Shown: positions 48,099-57,458, numbered from the stretch's first letter. The stretch: DNA of 64,000 nt from Sphingomonas sp. (GCF_013812825.1 NZ_JACCSU010000045.1:1-64000); one strand, 5' to 3'. Made by a program: numbers and translations. Notes: generated by a model not told the origin, from the letters alone.

Positions 48099-48935
48099 GT
48101 GACGCGCCTCCTCGCCGTCCTGTGGCTGGCGCTGATTGCGCTGGCCACGCCCGCCGCGGCGCAGACCTTTCCGCAGCTGACCGGGCGAGTGGTCGACCAG
48201 GCGAACCTGCTTCGGCCGGAGCAGGAGCTCGACCTGACCAGCAAGTCGGCGGCGCTCGAGGCGCAGACCGGCCGGCAGTTGGTGGTCGCGACCGTCAACA
48301 GCCTCGAGGGGCGGACCATCGAGGACTATGGCTACCGGCTTGGCCGGCACTGGCAAATCGGCGACGAAAAGCGCGACGACGGCGTGCTGCTGCTGGTCGC
48401 TCCGAACGAGAAGAAGGTGCGCATCGAGACCGGCTATGGCGCCCGGGTGTTCCTAACCGACGCGGTGTCGAGCGTGATCATCCGCGAATCGATCCTGCCG
48501 CGCTTCAAGGCCGGCGACATGGGCGGCGGGATCATCGCCGGGGCCGACCAGATCATCAAGATGATGAGCCTGTCGCCGCAGGAGGCCCAACGCCAGGCGG
48601 GCGCGGCGGAACGGCGCGAGAGGGAGCGCGACAACGCCGGGTCCGGCCTGTTCCCGGTCATCTTCTGGATGATGATCGCGCTGTTCGTCCTGCTGTCGAT
48701 GTTCCGGCGCGCTTCGGGCAGGCGCTATCGGCGCCGCAAGGGCGGCAAGGGCGGCATCGATCCGTGGATCGTGCTGTGGGGCCTGAGCGAGCTGAGCCAG
48801 GCCTCGCGGCGCGGGCGCGGCGGCTGGGGCGGCGGCGGAGGCTTCGGCGGCTTTGGCGGGGGAGGCGGCGGCTTCGGCGGATTTTCCGGCGGCGGCGGCT
48901 CGTTCGGCGGCGGTGGAGCGTCGGGAGGGTGGTGA
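48099..48935 (+). CDS. TPM domain-containing protein (YgcG-like), glycine-rich C-terminus
   Basis: A protein of 278 residues with a cleavable signal peptide (about residues 1-22, ending A-A-A-Q). A TPM domain (about 30-150) contains V-V-D-Q-A-N-L-L and I-E-T-G-Y-G-A-R-V-F. One membrane segment lies near residues 188-205, and a Gly/Phe-rich tail (about 235-278) is made of G-G-F-G-G-F-type repeats and is common in this family. The TPM domain faces the periplasm by inference. The GTG start at 48099 lies just after the LemA stop. The following TPM gene overlaps this stop. Confidence 0.9.
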   Translation: MTRLLAVLWLALIALATPAAAQTFPQLTGRVVDQANLLRPEQELDLTSKSAALEAQTGRQLVVATVNSLEGRTIEDYGYRLGRHWQIGDEKRDDGVLLLVAPNEKKVRIETGYGARVFLTDAVSSVIIRESILPRFKAGDMGGGIIAGADQIIKMMSLSPQEAQRQAGAAERRERERDNAGSGLFPVIFWMMIALFVLLSMFRRASGRRYRRRKGGKGGIDPWIVLWGLSELSQASRRGRGGWGGGGGFGGFGGGGGGFGGFSGGGGSFGGGGASGGW

Positions 48936-49609
48936 TGGAGCGCCTCAGCGAATCCGACCACGCCAAGGTCAGCGCAGCGATCGCCGCGGCGGAGCGCGCA
49001 AGCGACGGGGAGATCGTCGCAGTCGCGACCGACCTCAGCGATTCCTACCACGACGTCGCTCTCCACTGGGCGGTGCTGGTCCTGATCGCGACTCTGGCGA
49101 TCTTCGCCGCGGCGCCGGCGCTGCTGCAGTGGTGGTTCGACCTGTTCCTGGGCGGCTGGCGGCCCGAGCCGACGCTCGGCGAATTGCTGCTGCTTCTGCT
49201 GGTGCTGGCGGTCGCCAAATTCACCGTCGCGCTGCTGCTTCTCAAATCCATGCCGCTGCGTCTCGCGCTGACGCCCGCTGCGACCAAGACTCGACGCGTG
49301 CGGCGGCGGGCAATTGCCACCTTCAAGGCGGGCGCCGAGCGCCGGACGATCGGCCGCACCGGGATCCTCATCTATCTGTCGATGGGCGAGCACCGGGCGG
49401 AGATCGTCGGCGACGAGGCGATCACCAGGGTGACGACGCCCGAGACCTGGGGCGAGGCGATGGCCGCGCTGCTCGTCGAAGTGAAGGCGGGCCGGCCGGT
49501 GGACGGGATCGTCGCCGCCGTGGAACGCGTCGGAGCGGTGCTCAGGGAGCATTTCCCGCGCTCGTCGACCGACACCAACGAAATCCCCGACAAGCTGATC
49601 GAGCTGTGA
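48935..49609 (+). CDS. TPM domain-containing membrane protein
   Basis: A 224-residue protein with two membrane segments at about residues 43-62 and 80-105, in front of or between parts of a TPM-like domain. The N-terminal part has I-A-A-A-E-R-A-S-D-G-E-I-V-A-V-A, and the C-terminal part ends with a soluble region of about 110 residues with V-R-R-R-A-I and I-L-I-Y-L-S-M-G-E. It is the third member of a LemA-TPM-TPM run joined by one- to two-base gaps or overlaps, suggesting one complex. The stop overlaps the start of a NUDIX gene (GTGA). Confidence 0.87.
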   Translation: MERLSESDHAKVSAAIAAAERASDGEIVAVATDLSDSYHDVALHWAVLVLIATLAIFAAAPALLQWWFDLFLGGWRPEPTLGELLLLLLVLAVAKFTVALLLLKSMPLRLALTPAATKTRRVRRRAIATFKAGAERRTIGRTGILIYLSMGEHRAEIVGDEAITRVTTPETWGEAMAALLVEVKAGRPVDGIVAAVERVGAVLREHFPRSSTDTNEIPDKLIEL

Positions 49610-50121
49610 GCGAAGCCGCCGCCGACGAAGCCGAGGTGATGTGGGAGGGCGAATTCGTCCGCGCGCTCAAGCTCGGCCGGTGGGAATATGCGAGCCGGGT
49701 CGGCGATGTCCGAGCCGTCGTCATCCTCGCCGAATATGACGGCAAGATGATCCTGATCGACCAGCCGCGGATCGCGGTCGGAGGGCGCTGCCTGGAGGTG
49801 CCGGCCGGCTTGGTCGGAGACGAGGACCCGGACGCGACCGTCGAGGACACGGCGGTCAAGGAGCTCGAGGAGGAAACGGGCTTTACCGCCGAGCGCGTCG
49901 AGCGGCTCGGCGACTTCCACGCGTCGCCGGGAATGCTGTCGGAAAGCTTCACCCTGGTGCGGGCGCACGCAGTCACCCGCTCGGGCGAGGGCGGCGGCAC
50001 CGAGCACGAGGATATCAAGGTCCACCTGGTCGCGCGCCGCGACATTCCAGCCTTCGTCGAGGACAAGCGCGCCGAGGGATTTGCGATCGACGTCAAGCTT
50101 CTGCTTTTCCTGAATTTCTGA
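49606..50121 (+). CDS. NUDIX hydrolase (ADP-ribose pyrophosphatase-like)
   Basis: A 171-residue Nudix protein. The N-terminal beta strands (Y-A-S-R-V-G-D-V-R-A-V-V-I-L-A) are followed by the R-I-A-V-G-G-R-C-L-E-V-P-A-G-L-V-G segment and the Nudix box ending A-V-K-E-L-E-E-E-T-G-F near residue 87. This arrangement, with E-V-P-A-G just before the box, is characteristic of ADP-ribose pyrophosphatases. The first position of the box helix is Ala in place of Arg, so activity should be tested. The GTG start overlaps the upstream stop. The gene ends the LemA-TPM run. Confidence 0.88.
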   Translation: MSEAAADEAEVMWEGEFVRALKLGRWEYASRVGDVRAVVILAEYDGKMILIDQPRIAVGGRCLEVPAGLVGDEDPDATVEDTAVKELEEETGFTAERVERLGDFHASPGMLSESFTLVRAHAVTRSGEGGGTEHEDIKVHLVARRDIPAFVEDKRAEGFAIDVKLLLFLNF

Positions 50122-50244
50122 TCGCGGCCCGTCACCGCAGGTTCAGTCGCGGCGGACTATCGCCGGTTCGTCGAACTTCGGCTTGCGACCCGCGCGATGT
50201 TCGTTACGGGTCGCGCCACAAATGTGGATGAACGAGGAATTTTA

Positions 50245-52434
50245 ATGAAACGGATGATGCTGGCCGGGACGGCCATGACGATGCTTGCCGGCTGCGCGAC
50301 TGCGGACCGCCCAATGCCGGTCACCGCGGCGGCGGCCGTGCCGGCCGAAGCGGCGGCCGTGCCGCAGGCTCCGGCTATTCCAGTGCCGAACAATGTGCTG
50401 CTGGCCGACTGGACTGGCCCATACGAGGGCGTTCCGCCGTGGCACCTGGTCAAGCCCGAGCTGTTCCCGCAAGCCTTCCAATTCGGGATCGATGAGCGTC
50501 AGCGGGAAGTTCTCGCCATCGCCAACAACCCGGCTGCGCCGACGTTCGAGAATACCGTCGAGGGGCTGGAACGCTCCGGCGAGCGGCTGGACCGCGTCGA
50601 GGCCGTGTTCGGAGTCATGACCAGCAACACGACGACTCCGGCCTACCAGGCGCTCGAGAAGGAGTGGTCGCCCAAGCTCTCGGCCGCGTCCGACGAGATC
50701 ATCCTCAACCCCGCCTTGTTCCAGCGGGTGAAGACGCTTTACGACAACAAGGCGTCGCTCGGGCTCGACGCCAAGCAGGACCGGCTGCTGACCCGCCTCT
50801 ACGACAGCTTCGTTCGCCGCGGCGCCAACCTCAACGAGCAGCAGAAGAAGCAGCTTTCCACCTACAACCAGGAACTGGCGACTCTGTTCGCGACCTTCTC
50901 GGAGCGGGTGCTTGCCGATGAAAGCACCTACATCGACGCGACGGCCGCCGAGCTGAAAGGCGTGCCCGAGGACGTCAAGGCGTCGCTGGCCGCCGCCGCC
51001 AAGGAACGCGGCCGGCCCGCCGGGACCTTCTCGATCAAAAACACGCGTTCGGCGGTCGATCCCGTGCTGACCTTCGCCGACAACCGAAAGCTGCGCGAAA
51101 AGGTGTGGCGGGCGTTCGTCAACCGCGGTGACAACGGCGGCTCCAGCGACACCAACGAGCTCATCGCCAAGATCGTCAAGCTCCGCGCCGACCGCGCGAA
51201 GCTGCTCGGCTTCAAGCATCATGCCGAGTGGCGGATGCAGGACACGATGGCCAAGAACCCGGAGCGGGCTCTGGAGCTGATGAACCGGGTGTGGCCCGCG
51301 GCCGTCGCCCGCGTGAAGGAAGAGGTTCGCGACCAGCAGGCGACAGCGCGCAAGCTTGGCCATCGGATCACGATCGAGCCCTGGGACTACCGCTATTACC
51401 AGGAGAAGGTGAGGAAGGAGCGCTTCGACCTCAGCCAGGACGAGATCAAACCCTATTTCGCGCTCGACAACATGGTCGAGGCGATGTTCTGGTCCGCGGG
51501 CCGGCTCTACGACCTGGGCTTCAAGGAAAACACCGGGACCGTCCCCGTCTTCCACCCGGACGTCCGCACCTTCGAGGTGACGGACACCCGTAATGGCGAG
51601 GTCGTCGGCCTGTTCTACCTCGACAATTTCGCTCGCGAGGGCAAGCGCTCGGGCGCCTGGATGACCACCTATCGAAGCCGGGCGGGATTGCTCGGCGACA
51701 AGATCGTGCTCGCGTCCAACAACAACAATTTCAACAAGAGCGAGCCCGGCAAGCCGGTTCTGATCAGCCTCGACGATGCCGAGACGCTGTTCCACGAGTT
51801 CGGTCACGCGATCCATTACTTGCTGGTCGACGTGAAATATCCGAGCCTCGGCGGCTCGCAGCGCGATTTCGTCGAATATCCCAGCCAGGTGAACGAGAAT
51901 TGGCTGCTGACCCCGCCGGTGCTGCAGCGCTTCGCCAAGCATCACCAGACCGGCCAGCCGATGCCGCAGAGCCTGGTCGACAAGATCCAGAAGGCGCAGA
52001 CCTTCAACCAGGGCTTTGCGACCGTCGAATATCTGGCCGCCGCGCTGGTCGACATGATGCTCCACATGGACCCGAACGGGGTGATCAATCCCGACGCGTT
52101 CGAAAAGGCCGCGCTGGCCAAGATCGGAATGCCCAAGGAGATCGTCCTCCGGCACCGCTTGCCGCACTTCAATCACCTGTTCTCGTCCGACGCCTATTCG
52201 GCCGGTTATTATTCCTACCTGTGGTCCGAGACGATGGACGCCGACACCTGGGCGGCGTTCGAGGAGGCCGGCGACCCGTTCCACAAGCCGACCGCCGACC
52301 GATTCCGCCAGTATCTGCTTTCGACCGGCAACGAGACGGACCGGGCGGAAGCGTACCGCCAGTTCCGCGGCCGCGACCCCGACGTCAACGCCCTGCTCCG
52401 CAAGCGCGGCTTTCCAGTCGGCGGTGATCAATAG
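50245..52434 (+). CDS. M3 family metallopeptidase (Dcp-like), lipoprotein form
   Basis: A zinc peptidase of 729 residues. The N-terminus is a lipoprotein signal (M-K-R-M-M start, lipobox M-L-A-G-C near residue 16), so the enzyme should be periplasmic and membrane-anchored. An Ala/Pro-rich linker follows, then the all-helical M3 domain with the zinc motif H-E-F-G-H at residues 517-521. The partner Glu and later conserved C-terminal segments are in place. It resembles peptidyl-dipeptidase Dcp, which removes C-terminal dipeptides. The ATG at 50245 has GAGGAA upstream. It probably forms a transcript with the metallophosphoesterase gene. Confidence 0.93.
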   Translation: MKRMMLAGTAMTMLAGCATADRPMPVTAAAAVPAEAAAVPQAPAIPVPNNVLLADWTGPYEGVPPWHLVKPELFPQAFQFGIDERQREVLAIANNPAAPTFENTVEGLERSGERLDRVEAVFGVMTSNTTTPAYQALEKEWSPKLSAASDEIILNPALFQRVKTLYDNKASLGLDAKQDRLLTRLYDSFVRRGANLNEQQKKQLSTYNQELATLFATFSERVLADESTYIDATAAELKGVPEDVKASLAAAAKERGRPAGTFSIKNTRSAVDPVLTFADNRKLREKVWRAFVNRGDNGGSSDTNELIAKIVKLRADRAKLLGFKHHAEWRMQDTMAKNPERALELMNRVWPAAVARVKEEVRDQQATARKLGHRITIEPWDYRYYQEKVRKERFDLSQDEIKPYFALDNMVEAMFWSAGRLYDLGFKENTGTVPVFHPDVRTFEVTDTRNGEVVGLFYLDNFAREGKRSGAWMTTYRSRAGLLGDKIVLASNNNNFNKSEPGKPVLISLDDAETLFHEFGHAIHYLLVDVKYPSLGGSQRDFVEYPSQVNENWLLTPPVLQRFAKHHQTGQPMPQSLVDKIQKAQTFNQGFATVEYLAAALVDMMLHMDPNGVINPDAFEKAALAKIGMPKEIVLRHRLPHFNHLFSSDAYSAGYYSYLWSETMDADTWAAFEEAGDPFHKPTADRFRQYLLSTGNETDRAEAYRQFRGRDPDVNALLRKRGFPVGGDQ

Positions 52435-52469
52435 CGTGAACCCGGCGAGCCGAGGCGCGTTCTTTCGCC

Positions 52470-53321
52470 ATGGCTCGCCTGCTTCATCTCTCGGACCTGC
52501 ACTTCGGCGCCCACGACCCGCGGCTGGTCGAGGCGGTCGAGCAACGCATCCACGAGGAAAAGCCCGACCTGGTCGTGATCAGCGGCGACTTTACCCAGCG
52601 TGCGCGCACCGAGCAGTTCCGCGAGGCGTGCCAATTCCTCGATCGGCTGCGCGAGGCCGGGCATGACGTGCTCGGGGTGCCCGGCAACCACGACGTCCCG
52701 CTGTATGACGTGCTGCGGCGTTTCTTGTCGCCGCTGACCCGTTACAAGCGCTTCATCGACGACGAGCTGTGCCCGATGCACGAGCTTCGCGGAGCGACCG
52801 TGCTGGGCATCAACACCGCGCGCTCGCTGACGTTCAAGGACGGCAACATCAGCCACGAGCAGATGCGGTTCATCCGCGACACGTTCGAGCGCACCGATGC
52901 AAAGGCGATGCGGATCCTGGTCACCCACCACCCGCTGTTCGCGCTTCCGGTCGGCGATGGGCCCGAGCTTGGCAAGGCGATCGGCAGGCAGGAGCTGGCG
53001 CTCGACGCGATCGCCGACTGCGGGGTCGACCTGCTTCTCGCCGGCCACAACCACCGAGCGTCGGCGCACAATGCGCGCGACCTGGCGACCCGCGCCGGAT
53101 CGTCGCTGGTCATCCAGGCGGGCACTGCAACCTCGGTCCGGCTGCGCGACGAGGAGCAAAGCTTCAACGAGATCGACATCGACGGCGAGAACGTCACCCT
53201 GACGGTCCAGTCGTGGGCCGGCGACAAGTTCGCGTCGGGCGATGCGCAGCGCTTCGTGCGCGAAGGCGACCATTGGCGGATCGCCGGCGCCGAGCTCAAG
53301 GTCGAACAAACCGCGCACTGA
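52470..53321 (+). CDS. Metallophosphoesterase
   Basis: A 283-residue calcineurin-like phosphoesterase. The metal-binding motifs occur in order: L-S-D-L-H-F-G near residues 7-13, S-G-D-F-T-Q-R near residue 38, G-N-H-D near residue 72, T-H-H-P-L in the middle and G-H-N-H-R near residue 193. The C-terminal region is beta-rich. The class includes cyclic-nucleotide phosphodiesterases and lipid A precursor hydrolases such as LpxH; this length and motif set do not decide. It lies 35 bases after the M3 peptidase gene and 39 bases before nadC. Confidence 0.92.
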   Translation: MARLLHLSDLHFGAHDPRLVEAVEQRIHEEKPDLVVISGDFTQRARTEQFREACQFLDRLREAGHDVLGVPGNHDVPLYDVLRRFLSPLTRYKRFIDDELCPMHELRGATVLGINTARSLTFKDGNISHEQMRFIRDTFERTDAKAMRILVTHHPLFALPVGDGPELGKAIGRQELALDAIADCGVDLLLAGHNHRASAHNARDLATRAGSSLVIQAGTATSVRLRDEEQSFNEIDIDGENVTLTVQSWAGDKFASGDAQRFVREGDHWRIAGAELKVEQTAH

Positions 53322-53360
53322 GCTTGTCGGCACGAACGCCGCTCGCCTACACGCCCTTCG

Positions 53361-54212
53361 ATGGACAGCTCGTTCGACATCGACGATTTCGTCGCCCGCG
53401 TGTTGGCCGAGGATCTCGGCGAAGGTGGCGACGTCACCTCGAACGCCACCATTGCCGAGGACGCAAGATTCAGCGCCGTCATCAATTGCCGCGAAGCAAT
53501 AGTTGTCGCCGGACTCGAGATTGCAGCCGCGTTCTTCCGGGCGCTCGACCGCGATGTTCGGGTCGACACGCTGGCCAGGGACGGCGACCGGGCACGGGCC
53601 GGAGCCGAGCTGATCCGGCTCGATGGGAATGCGCGGGCGATGCTGGCGGCCGAGCGGTCGGCGCTGAACACGCTGCAGCATCTGTCGGGGATCGCCACCC
53701 TCACGCGCCGCTATGTCGATGCCATCGCCGGCACCGGGGCGGTCCTGCTCGATACGCGCAAGACCCTTCCGGGCCTGCGAGTGCTCGACAAATATGCGGC
53801 CCGGATGGGCGGCGCCCAGAACCACCGGATGCGGCTCGACGACGGCATCCTGATCAAGGACAACCATGTCGCGCTGTGCGGCGGAGTCGCCGAAGCGGTG
53901 CGCTCCGCGAAGGCGGCGGACGTCGGTTTGCCGGTGCAGGTCGAGGTCGACCGGATCGACCAGATCGAACCCGCGCTCGCCGCCGGCGCCGACCGGCTGC
54001 TGCTCGACAACATGGATCCGGATCGCCTTCGCCGCGCGGTCGCGATGGTCGCCGGGCGGGTTCCGCTCGAGGCTTCGGGCGGAGTCGATCTCGACACCAT
54101 CCGCGGCATTGCCGAGACCGGTGTCGACTATATCTCGCTCGGCCGCATCACCCAGTCGGCGCCCGCGGTCGACATCGGACTCGATTATTCGCTCGCCGAG
54201 CACGCCCAGTAG
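53361..54212 (+). CDS. nadC: Nicotinate-nucleotide diphosphorylase (carboxylating)
   Basis: Makes nicotinate mononucleotide from quinolinate and PRPP in NAD synthesis. The protein is 283 residues, normal for the family. Visible motifs are E-D-L-G-E-G-G-D-V-T-S near residue 15, the D-T-R-K-T-L-P-G-L-R segment near residue 132 with the substrate-binding Arg and Lys, and H-R-M-R-L-D-D-G-I-L-I-K-D-N-H. The C-terminal part has L-E-A-S-G-G-V-D-L. nadA and nadB are not in the window. The gene is followed by the nitronate monooxygenase-like gene after about 80 bases. Confidence 0.96.
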   Translation: MDSSFDIDDFVARVLAEDLGEGGDVTSNATIAEDARFSAVINCREAIVVAGLEIAAAFFRALDRDVRVDTLARDGDRARAGAELIRLDGNARAMLAAERSALNTLQHLSGIATLTRRYVDAIAGTGAVLLDTRKTLPGLRVLDKYAARMGGAQNHRMRLDDGILIKDNHVALCGGVAEAVRSAKAADVGLPVQVEVDRIDQIEPALAAGADRLLLDNMDPDRLRRAVAMVAGRVPLEASGGVDLDTIRGIAETGVDYISLGRITQSAPAVDIGLDYSLAEHAQ

Positions 54213-54290
54213 CGACCGCCCGCAACATGGATTTATTTAGCATCTGCCGCGTTGGACATTATATGGCGCCGAGGATTTAGGAGACTCCGT

Positions 54291-55697
54291 TTGTTCAAGG
54301 GCATCCAGCCCATCCTTTATGGCGGGCGCGAGGTCTGGCCGCTGGTCGAGGGCGGCAAGGGCGTCAGCGCCACCAATCACGCGAGCTCGGGTGCCTGGGC
54401 GGCGGCGGGCGGCGTCGGCACGGTCTCGGCGGTCAACGCCGACAGCTACGACCCCGAAGGCCGCATCATCCCCCAGGTCTATCACGGCATGACCCGCCGC
54501 GAGCGGCACGAGGAATTGATCCAGTACGGCATCGACGGCGCGGTCGCGCAGGTCGAGCGCGCCTATGAGATCGCCGACGGCAAGGGCGCCATCAACATCA
54601 ACGTCTTGTGGGAAATGGGCGGAGCCCAGCGAATCCTGCATGGTGTCCTGGAGCGCACTCGCGGCAAGGTGGCGGGCGTCACCTGCGGCGCCGGAATGCC
54701 ATACAAATTGTCCGAGATCGCCGCCTCCTACGGCGTCTATTACCTGCCGATCATCAGCTCGGGCCGGGCGTTTCGAGCGTTGTGGAAGCGGGCCTATTCC
54801 AAGGCGGCGGAGTGGCTCGGGGCGGTGGTCTACGAGGACCCGTGGCTGGCCGGCGGGCACAACGGCCTGTCGAACGCGGAGGACCCGCGCAAACCCCAGG
54901 ACCCGTACCCGCGCGTCAAGGAGTTGCGCGAGACGATGCGCGAAGGCGGAATCCCCGACACGCTGCCGATCGTCATGGCCGGCGGCGTGTGGCGGCTCGA
55001 CGAATGGGAAAACTGGATCGACAATCCCGAGCTCGGGCAGATCGTCTTCCAGTTCGGAACCCGCCCGCTGCTGACCCAGGAGAGCCCCATCCCGCCGGGC
55101 TGGAAGGCGCGGCTGATGACGCTGGAGGAGGGCGACATCCTGCTCCACCGCTTCAGTCCGACCGGCTTCTACTCATCGGCGGTGCGCACCCCGTTCCTGC
55201 GCAACCTAGAGGCGCGCAGCGAGCGTCAGATCGCGTTCACCAAAGAGCCGCTGGGCGACCACGCGTTCGAGCTCGACGTCGGGATCGGCACCAAGAAGGG
55301 CTATTGGGTCACCAAGGGCGATTTGCAGCACGCGCGCGAGTGGCATGCGGCCGGCTTGACCGAGGCGCTCAAGACGCCCGACGAGACTCTGGTGTTCGTC
55401 ACTCCCGAGGAGAAGAAGACCATCCGCCGCGACCAGGCCGAATGCATGGGCTGCCTGTCGCAATGCGCCTTTTCCTCTTGGGCGGACAATGAGAAGAACA
55501 GCACCGGCCGCCTCGCCGACCCGCGCAGCTTCTGCATCCAGAAGACGCTTCAGGACATCGCCCACGGCGGGCCCGTCGACAAGAATTTGATGTTCGCCGG
55601 CCACTCCGCCTTCCGGTTCAAGAGCGACCCGTTCTACTCCAACGGCTTCGTTCCGACGGTGAAGCAACTGGTCGATCGAATCCTGACGGGAGCGTGA
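54291..55697 (+). CDS. Nitronate monooxygenase-like protein
   Basis: A flavin-dependent TIM-barrel protein of 468 residues, longer than the usual 330-380 for nitronate monooxygenase. The barrel part has G-V-T-C-G-A-G-M-P near residue 145 and V-M-A-G-G-V-W near residue 230. A C-terminal extension holds four cysteines in C-M-G-C-L-S-Q-C and a later S-F-C, which could bind a metal or an iron-sulfur cluster. The start is the TTG at 54291 (GGAG eight bases upstream); an in-frame TTG at 54252 would add 13 residues. Enoyl reductase FabK is a distant relative, so the exact substrate is open. The next gene overlaps its stop. Confidence 0.88.
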   Translation: MFKGIQPILYGGREVWPLVEGGKGVSATNHASSGAWAAAGGVGTVSAVNADSYDPEGRIIPQVYHGMTRRERHEELIQYGIDGAVAQVERAYEIADGKGAININVLWEMGGAQRILHGVLERTRGKVAGVTCGAGMPYKLSEIAASYGVYYLPIISSGRAFRALWKRAYSKAAEWLGAVVYEDPWLAGGHNGLSNAEDPRKPQDPYPRVKELRETMREGGIPDTLPIVMAGGVWRLDEWENWIDNPELGQIVFQFGTRPLLTQESPIPPGWKARLMTLEEGDILLHRFSPTGFYSSAVRTPFLRNLEARSERQIAFTKEPLGDHAFELDVGIGTKKGYWVTKGDLQHAREWHAAGLTEALKTPDETLVFVTPEEKKTIRRDQAECMGCLSQCAFSSWADNEKNSTGRLADPRSFCIQKTLQDIAHGGPVDKNLMFAGHSAFRFKSDPFYSNGFVPTVKQLVDRILTGA

Positions 55698-56173
55698 TGC
55701 TTAAGCGGGGGCTGTTCGCGGCAGTATTGGTGGCGCTGGCGCTGCCTGCCGCGGCGCAGGACAAGCAGCCGCCGTACTGGGCGTCCATCGCCAGCGGCGA
55801 GGCCATGATGCGCACCGGGCCGGGCAAGAATTATCCGGGCATCTGGCTCTACAAGCGCCGCGACCTGCCGGTGCGGGTCGTCAAGACCTATCCCAATTGG
55901 CGGATGATCGAGGACCCCGACGGCGCGCGGGGCTGGATGCTGGTGACTCTGCTCAGCGACCAGCGCACCGCGATCGTCAAGCCGGGCGAGTCGCGGTCGA
56001 TCCACCTCGAGCCGAACGAGCGCAGTCGGGTGCGCTACCGGGCCGAGCACGGAGTGGTGGGGCGGATCGACCGGTGCGCAAACGGCTGGTGCCGGATCCG
56101 GATCGGCAAGCGCGAAGGCTTCATTCGAACGGCCGACGTCTGGGGCGTCGCCGAGCGCGAGGTGGTGGACTAA
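55697..56173 (+). CDS. SH3 domain-containing exported protein
   Basis: A 158-residue protein with a signal peptide (about residues 1-20, ending L-P-A-A-A-Q). Two bacterial SH3-like halves follow: the first around W-A-S-I-A-S-G-E-A-M-M-R-T-G-P-G near residue 29, the second near R-Y-R-A-E-H-G-V-V-G-R-I. Such domains usually bind peptidoglycan. It is coupled to the upstream gene (ATG shares a base with the stop) and converges on the thiolase gene with overlapping stops. No catalytic domain is present. Confidence 0.88.
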   Translation: MLKRGLFAAVLVALALPAAAQDKQPPYWASIASGEAMMRTGPGKNYPGIWLYKRRDLPVRVVKTYPNWRMIEDPDGARGWMLVTLLSDQRTAIVKPGESRSIHLEPNERSRVRYRAEHGVVGRIDRCANGWCRIRIGKREGFIRTADVWGVAEREVVD

Positions 56174-57363
56174 ACCAGCTCCACCGCCACGGCGGTCGCT
56201 TCGCCGCCGCCGATGCACAGGCTCGCGACTCCGCGCTTGCCGCCGGTCTGCTTGAGCGCGTTGACCAGAGTGACCAGGATTCGGGTGCCGCTGGCGCCGA
56301 TCGGGTGGCCGAGCGCGGTCGCGCCGCCGTGGATGTTGATCTTCTCGTGCGGGATACCGAGGTCTTTCATCGCGAACATGGCGACGCAAGCGAACGCCTC
56401 GTTGACTTCCCACAGGTCGACGTCGCCGGTCTTCCAGCCCGCCTTGGCGAGCACTTTCTCGATGGCGCCGATCGGGGCGGTCGTAAACTTCGCCGGTTCC
56501 TGAGCGTGGGCGGCGGTGGCGACGATCCGGGCGACCGGCTCGAGGCCCTTGTCGCGGGCGGTGGATTCGCGGGTGAGGACGACCGCGGCGGCGCCGTCGG
56601 AAATCGACGAGGAAGTCGCGGCGGTGATCGTGCCCTCCTTCGAGAAGGCGGGCTTCAGCTGAGGGATCTTGTCCGGACGGCCACGGCCGGGAGCCTCGTC
56701 GGTGTCGACGATGGTCTCGCCCTTGCGGCCGGTGATGGTCACCGGGACGATTTCGTCGCCGAAGCCGCCATTGTCGACCGCATCCTTGGCCCGGCGCAGG
56801 CTCTCGATCGCATATTCGTCCATCTGCTCGCGGGTCAGCTGATATTCGTCGGCGGTGCACTGGGCGAAGCTGCCCATCGCGCGGCCTTGCTCATAGGCGT
56901 CCTCGAGCCCGTCGAGGAACATGTGGTCGTAGGCGGTGTCGTGGCCGATGCGCGCGCCCGAGCGGTGCTTCTTGAGCAGATAGGGCGCGTTGGTCATCGA
57001 TTCCATGCCGCCGGCGATGATGAAGTCGGCGTTGCCCGCGGTCAGCGCCTCGTCGCCCATGATCACCGTCTGCATGCCCGACCCGCACACCTTGTTGACG
57101 GTGGTCGCCTGGACCGAGGTCGGAAGCCCGGCCTTGATCGCCGCCTGGCGCGCCGGCGCCTGGCCGAGCCCGGCGGGAAGCACGCAGCCCATGTAGATGC
57201 GGTCGATCGCGTCGCCCGCGACTCCCGCACGCTCGATCGCCGCCTTGACCGCGGTCGCTCCGAGATCGGTTGCCGAGGCGTCGGCAAGAGCGCCCTGCAT
57301 CGCGCCCATCGGAGTGCGGGCGTAGGACAGGATGACGGTCGGGTCCGATGCTTGAGTGGCCAT
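56170..57363 (-). CDS. Acetyl-CoA C-acetyltransferase (thiolase)
   Basis: Thiolase of 397 residues. The nucleophilic Cys lies in N-K-V-C-G-S-G-M near residue 92, the second motif is N-E-A-F-A, and the C-terminal G-G-A-T-A-L-G-H-P-I-G-A-S-G and C-I-G-G-G motifs hold the catalytic His and second Cys. It can make acetoacetyl-CoA from two acetyl-CoA or run in reverse, and with the neighbouring leucine-catabolism genes the degradative direction is plausible. The ATG at 57363 lies 17 bases from palindromic repeat copy B, which fills the space to the divergent acyl-CoA dehydrogenase gene. Confidence 0.94.
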   Translation of the reverse strand: MATQASDPTVILSYARTPMGAMQGALADASATDLGATAVKAAIERAGVAGDAIDRIYMGCVLPAGLGQAPARQAAIKAGLPTSVQATTVNKVCGSGMQTVIMGDEALTAGNADFIIAGGMESMTNAPYLLKKHRSGARIGHDTAYDHMFLDGLEDAYEQGRAMGSFAQCTADEYQLTREQMDEYAIESLRRAKDAVDNGGFGDEIVPVTITGRKGETIVDTDEAPGRGRPDKIPQLKPAFSKEGTITAATSSSISDGAAAVVLTRESTARDKGLEPVARIVATAAHAQEPAKFTTAPIGAIEKVLAKAGWKTGDVDLWEVNEAFACVAMFAMKDLGIPHEKINIHGGATALGHPIGASGTRILVTLVNALKQTGGKRGVASLCIGGGEATAVAVELV

Positions 57364-57380
57364 GGTCAAAGCTCCTTGTT

Positions 57381-57458
57381 CGTCATTGCGAGCGGAGCGA
57401 AGCAATCCATTTCCTTGCTCGGCTGGATTGCCGCGTCGCTGCGCTCCTCGCAATGACG
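57381..57458. repeat. Long palindromic repeat, copy B
   Basis: An inverted repeat with arms CGTCATTGCGAGCG and CGCTCCTCGCAATGACG and inner GCAATCCA/TGGATTGC. It shares arms and layout with the copy at 2031-2102. It lies between the divergent thiolase and isovaleryl-CoA dehydrogenase genes, 17 bases from the thiolase start. Confidence 0.88.

Noticed and set aside
48800-48935. Glycine-rich repeat at the end of the first TPM gene as a DNA repeat
   Set aside because: It stays in frame and matches the usual Gly/Phe tail of YgcG-type proteins.
50242-52431. A 729-codon minus-strand open frame opposite the M3 peptidase
   Set aside because: It mirrors the peptidase gene almost exactly, as expected from codon bias, and its product has no domain signature.
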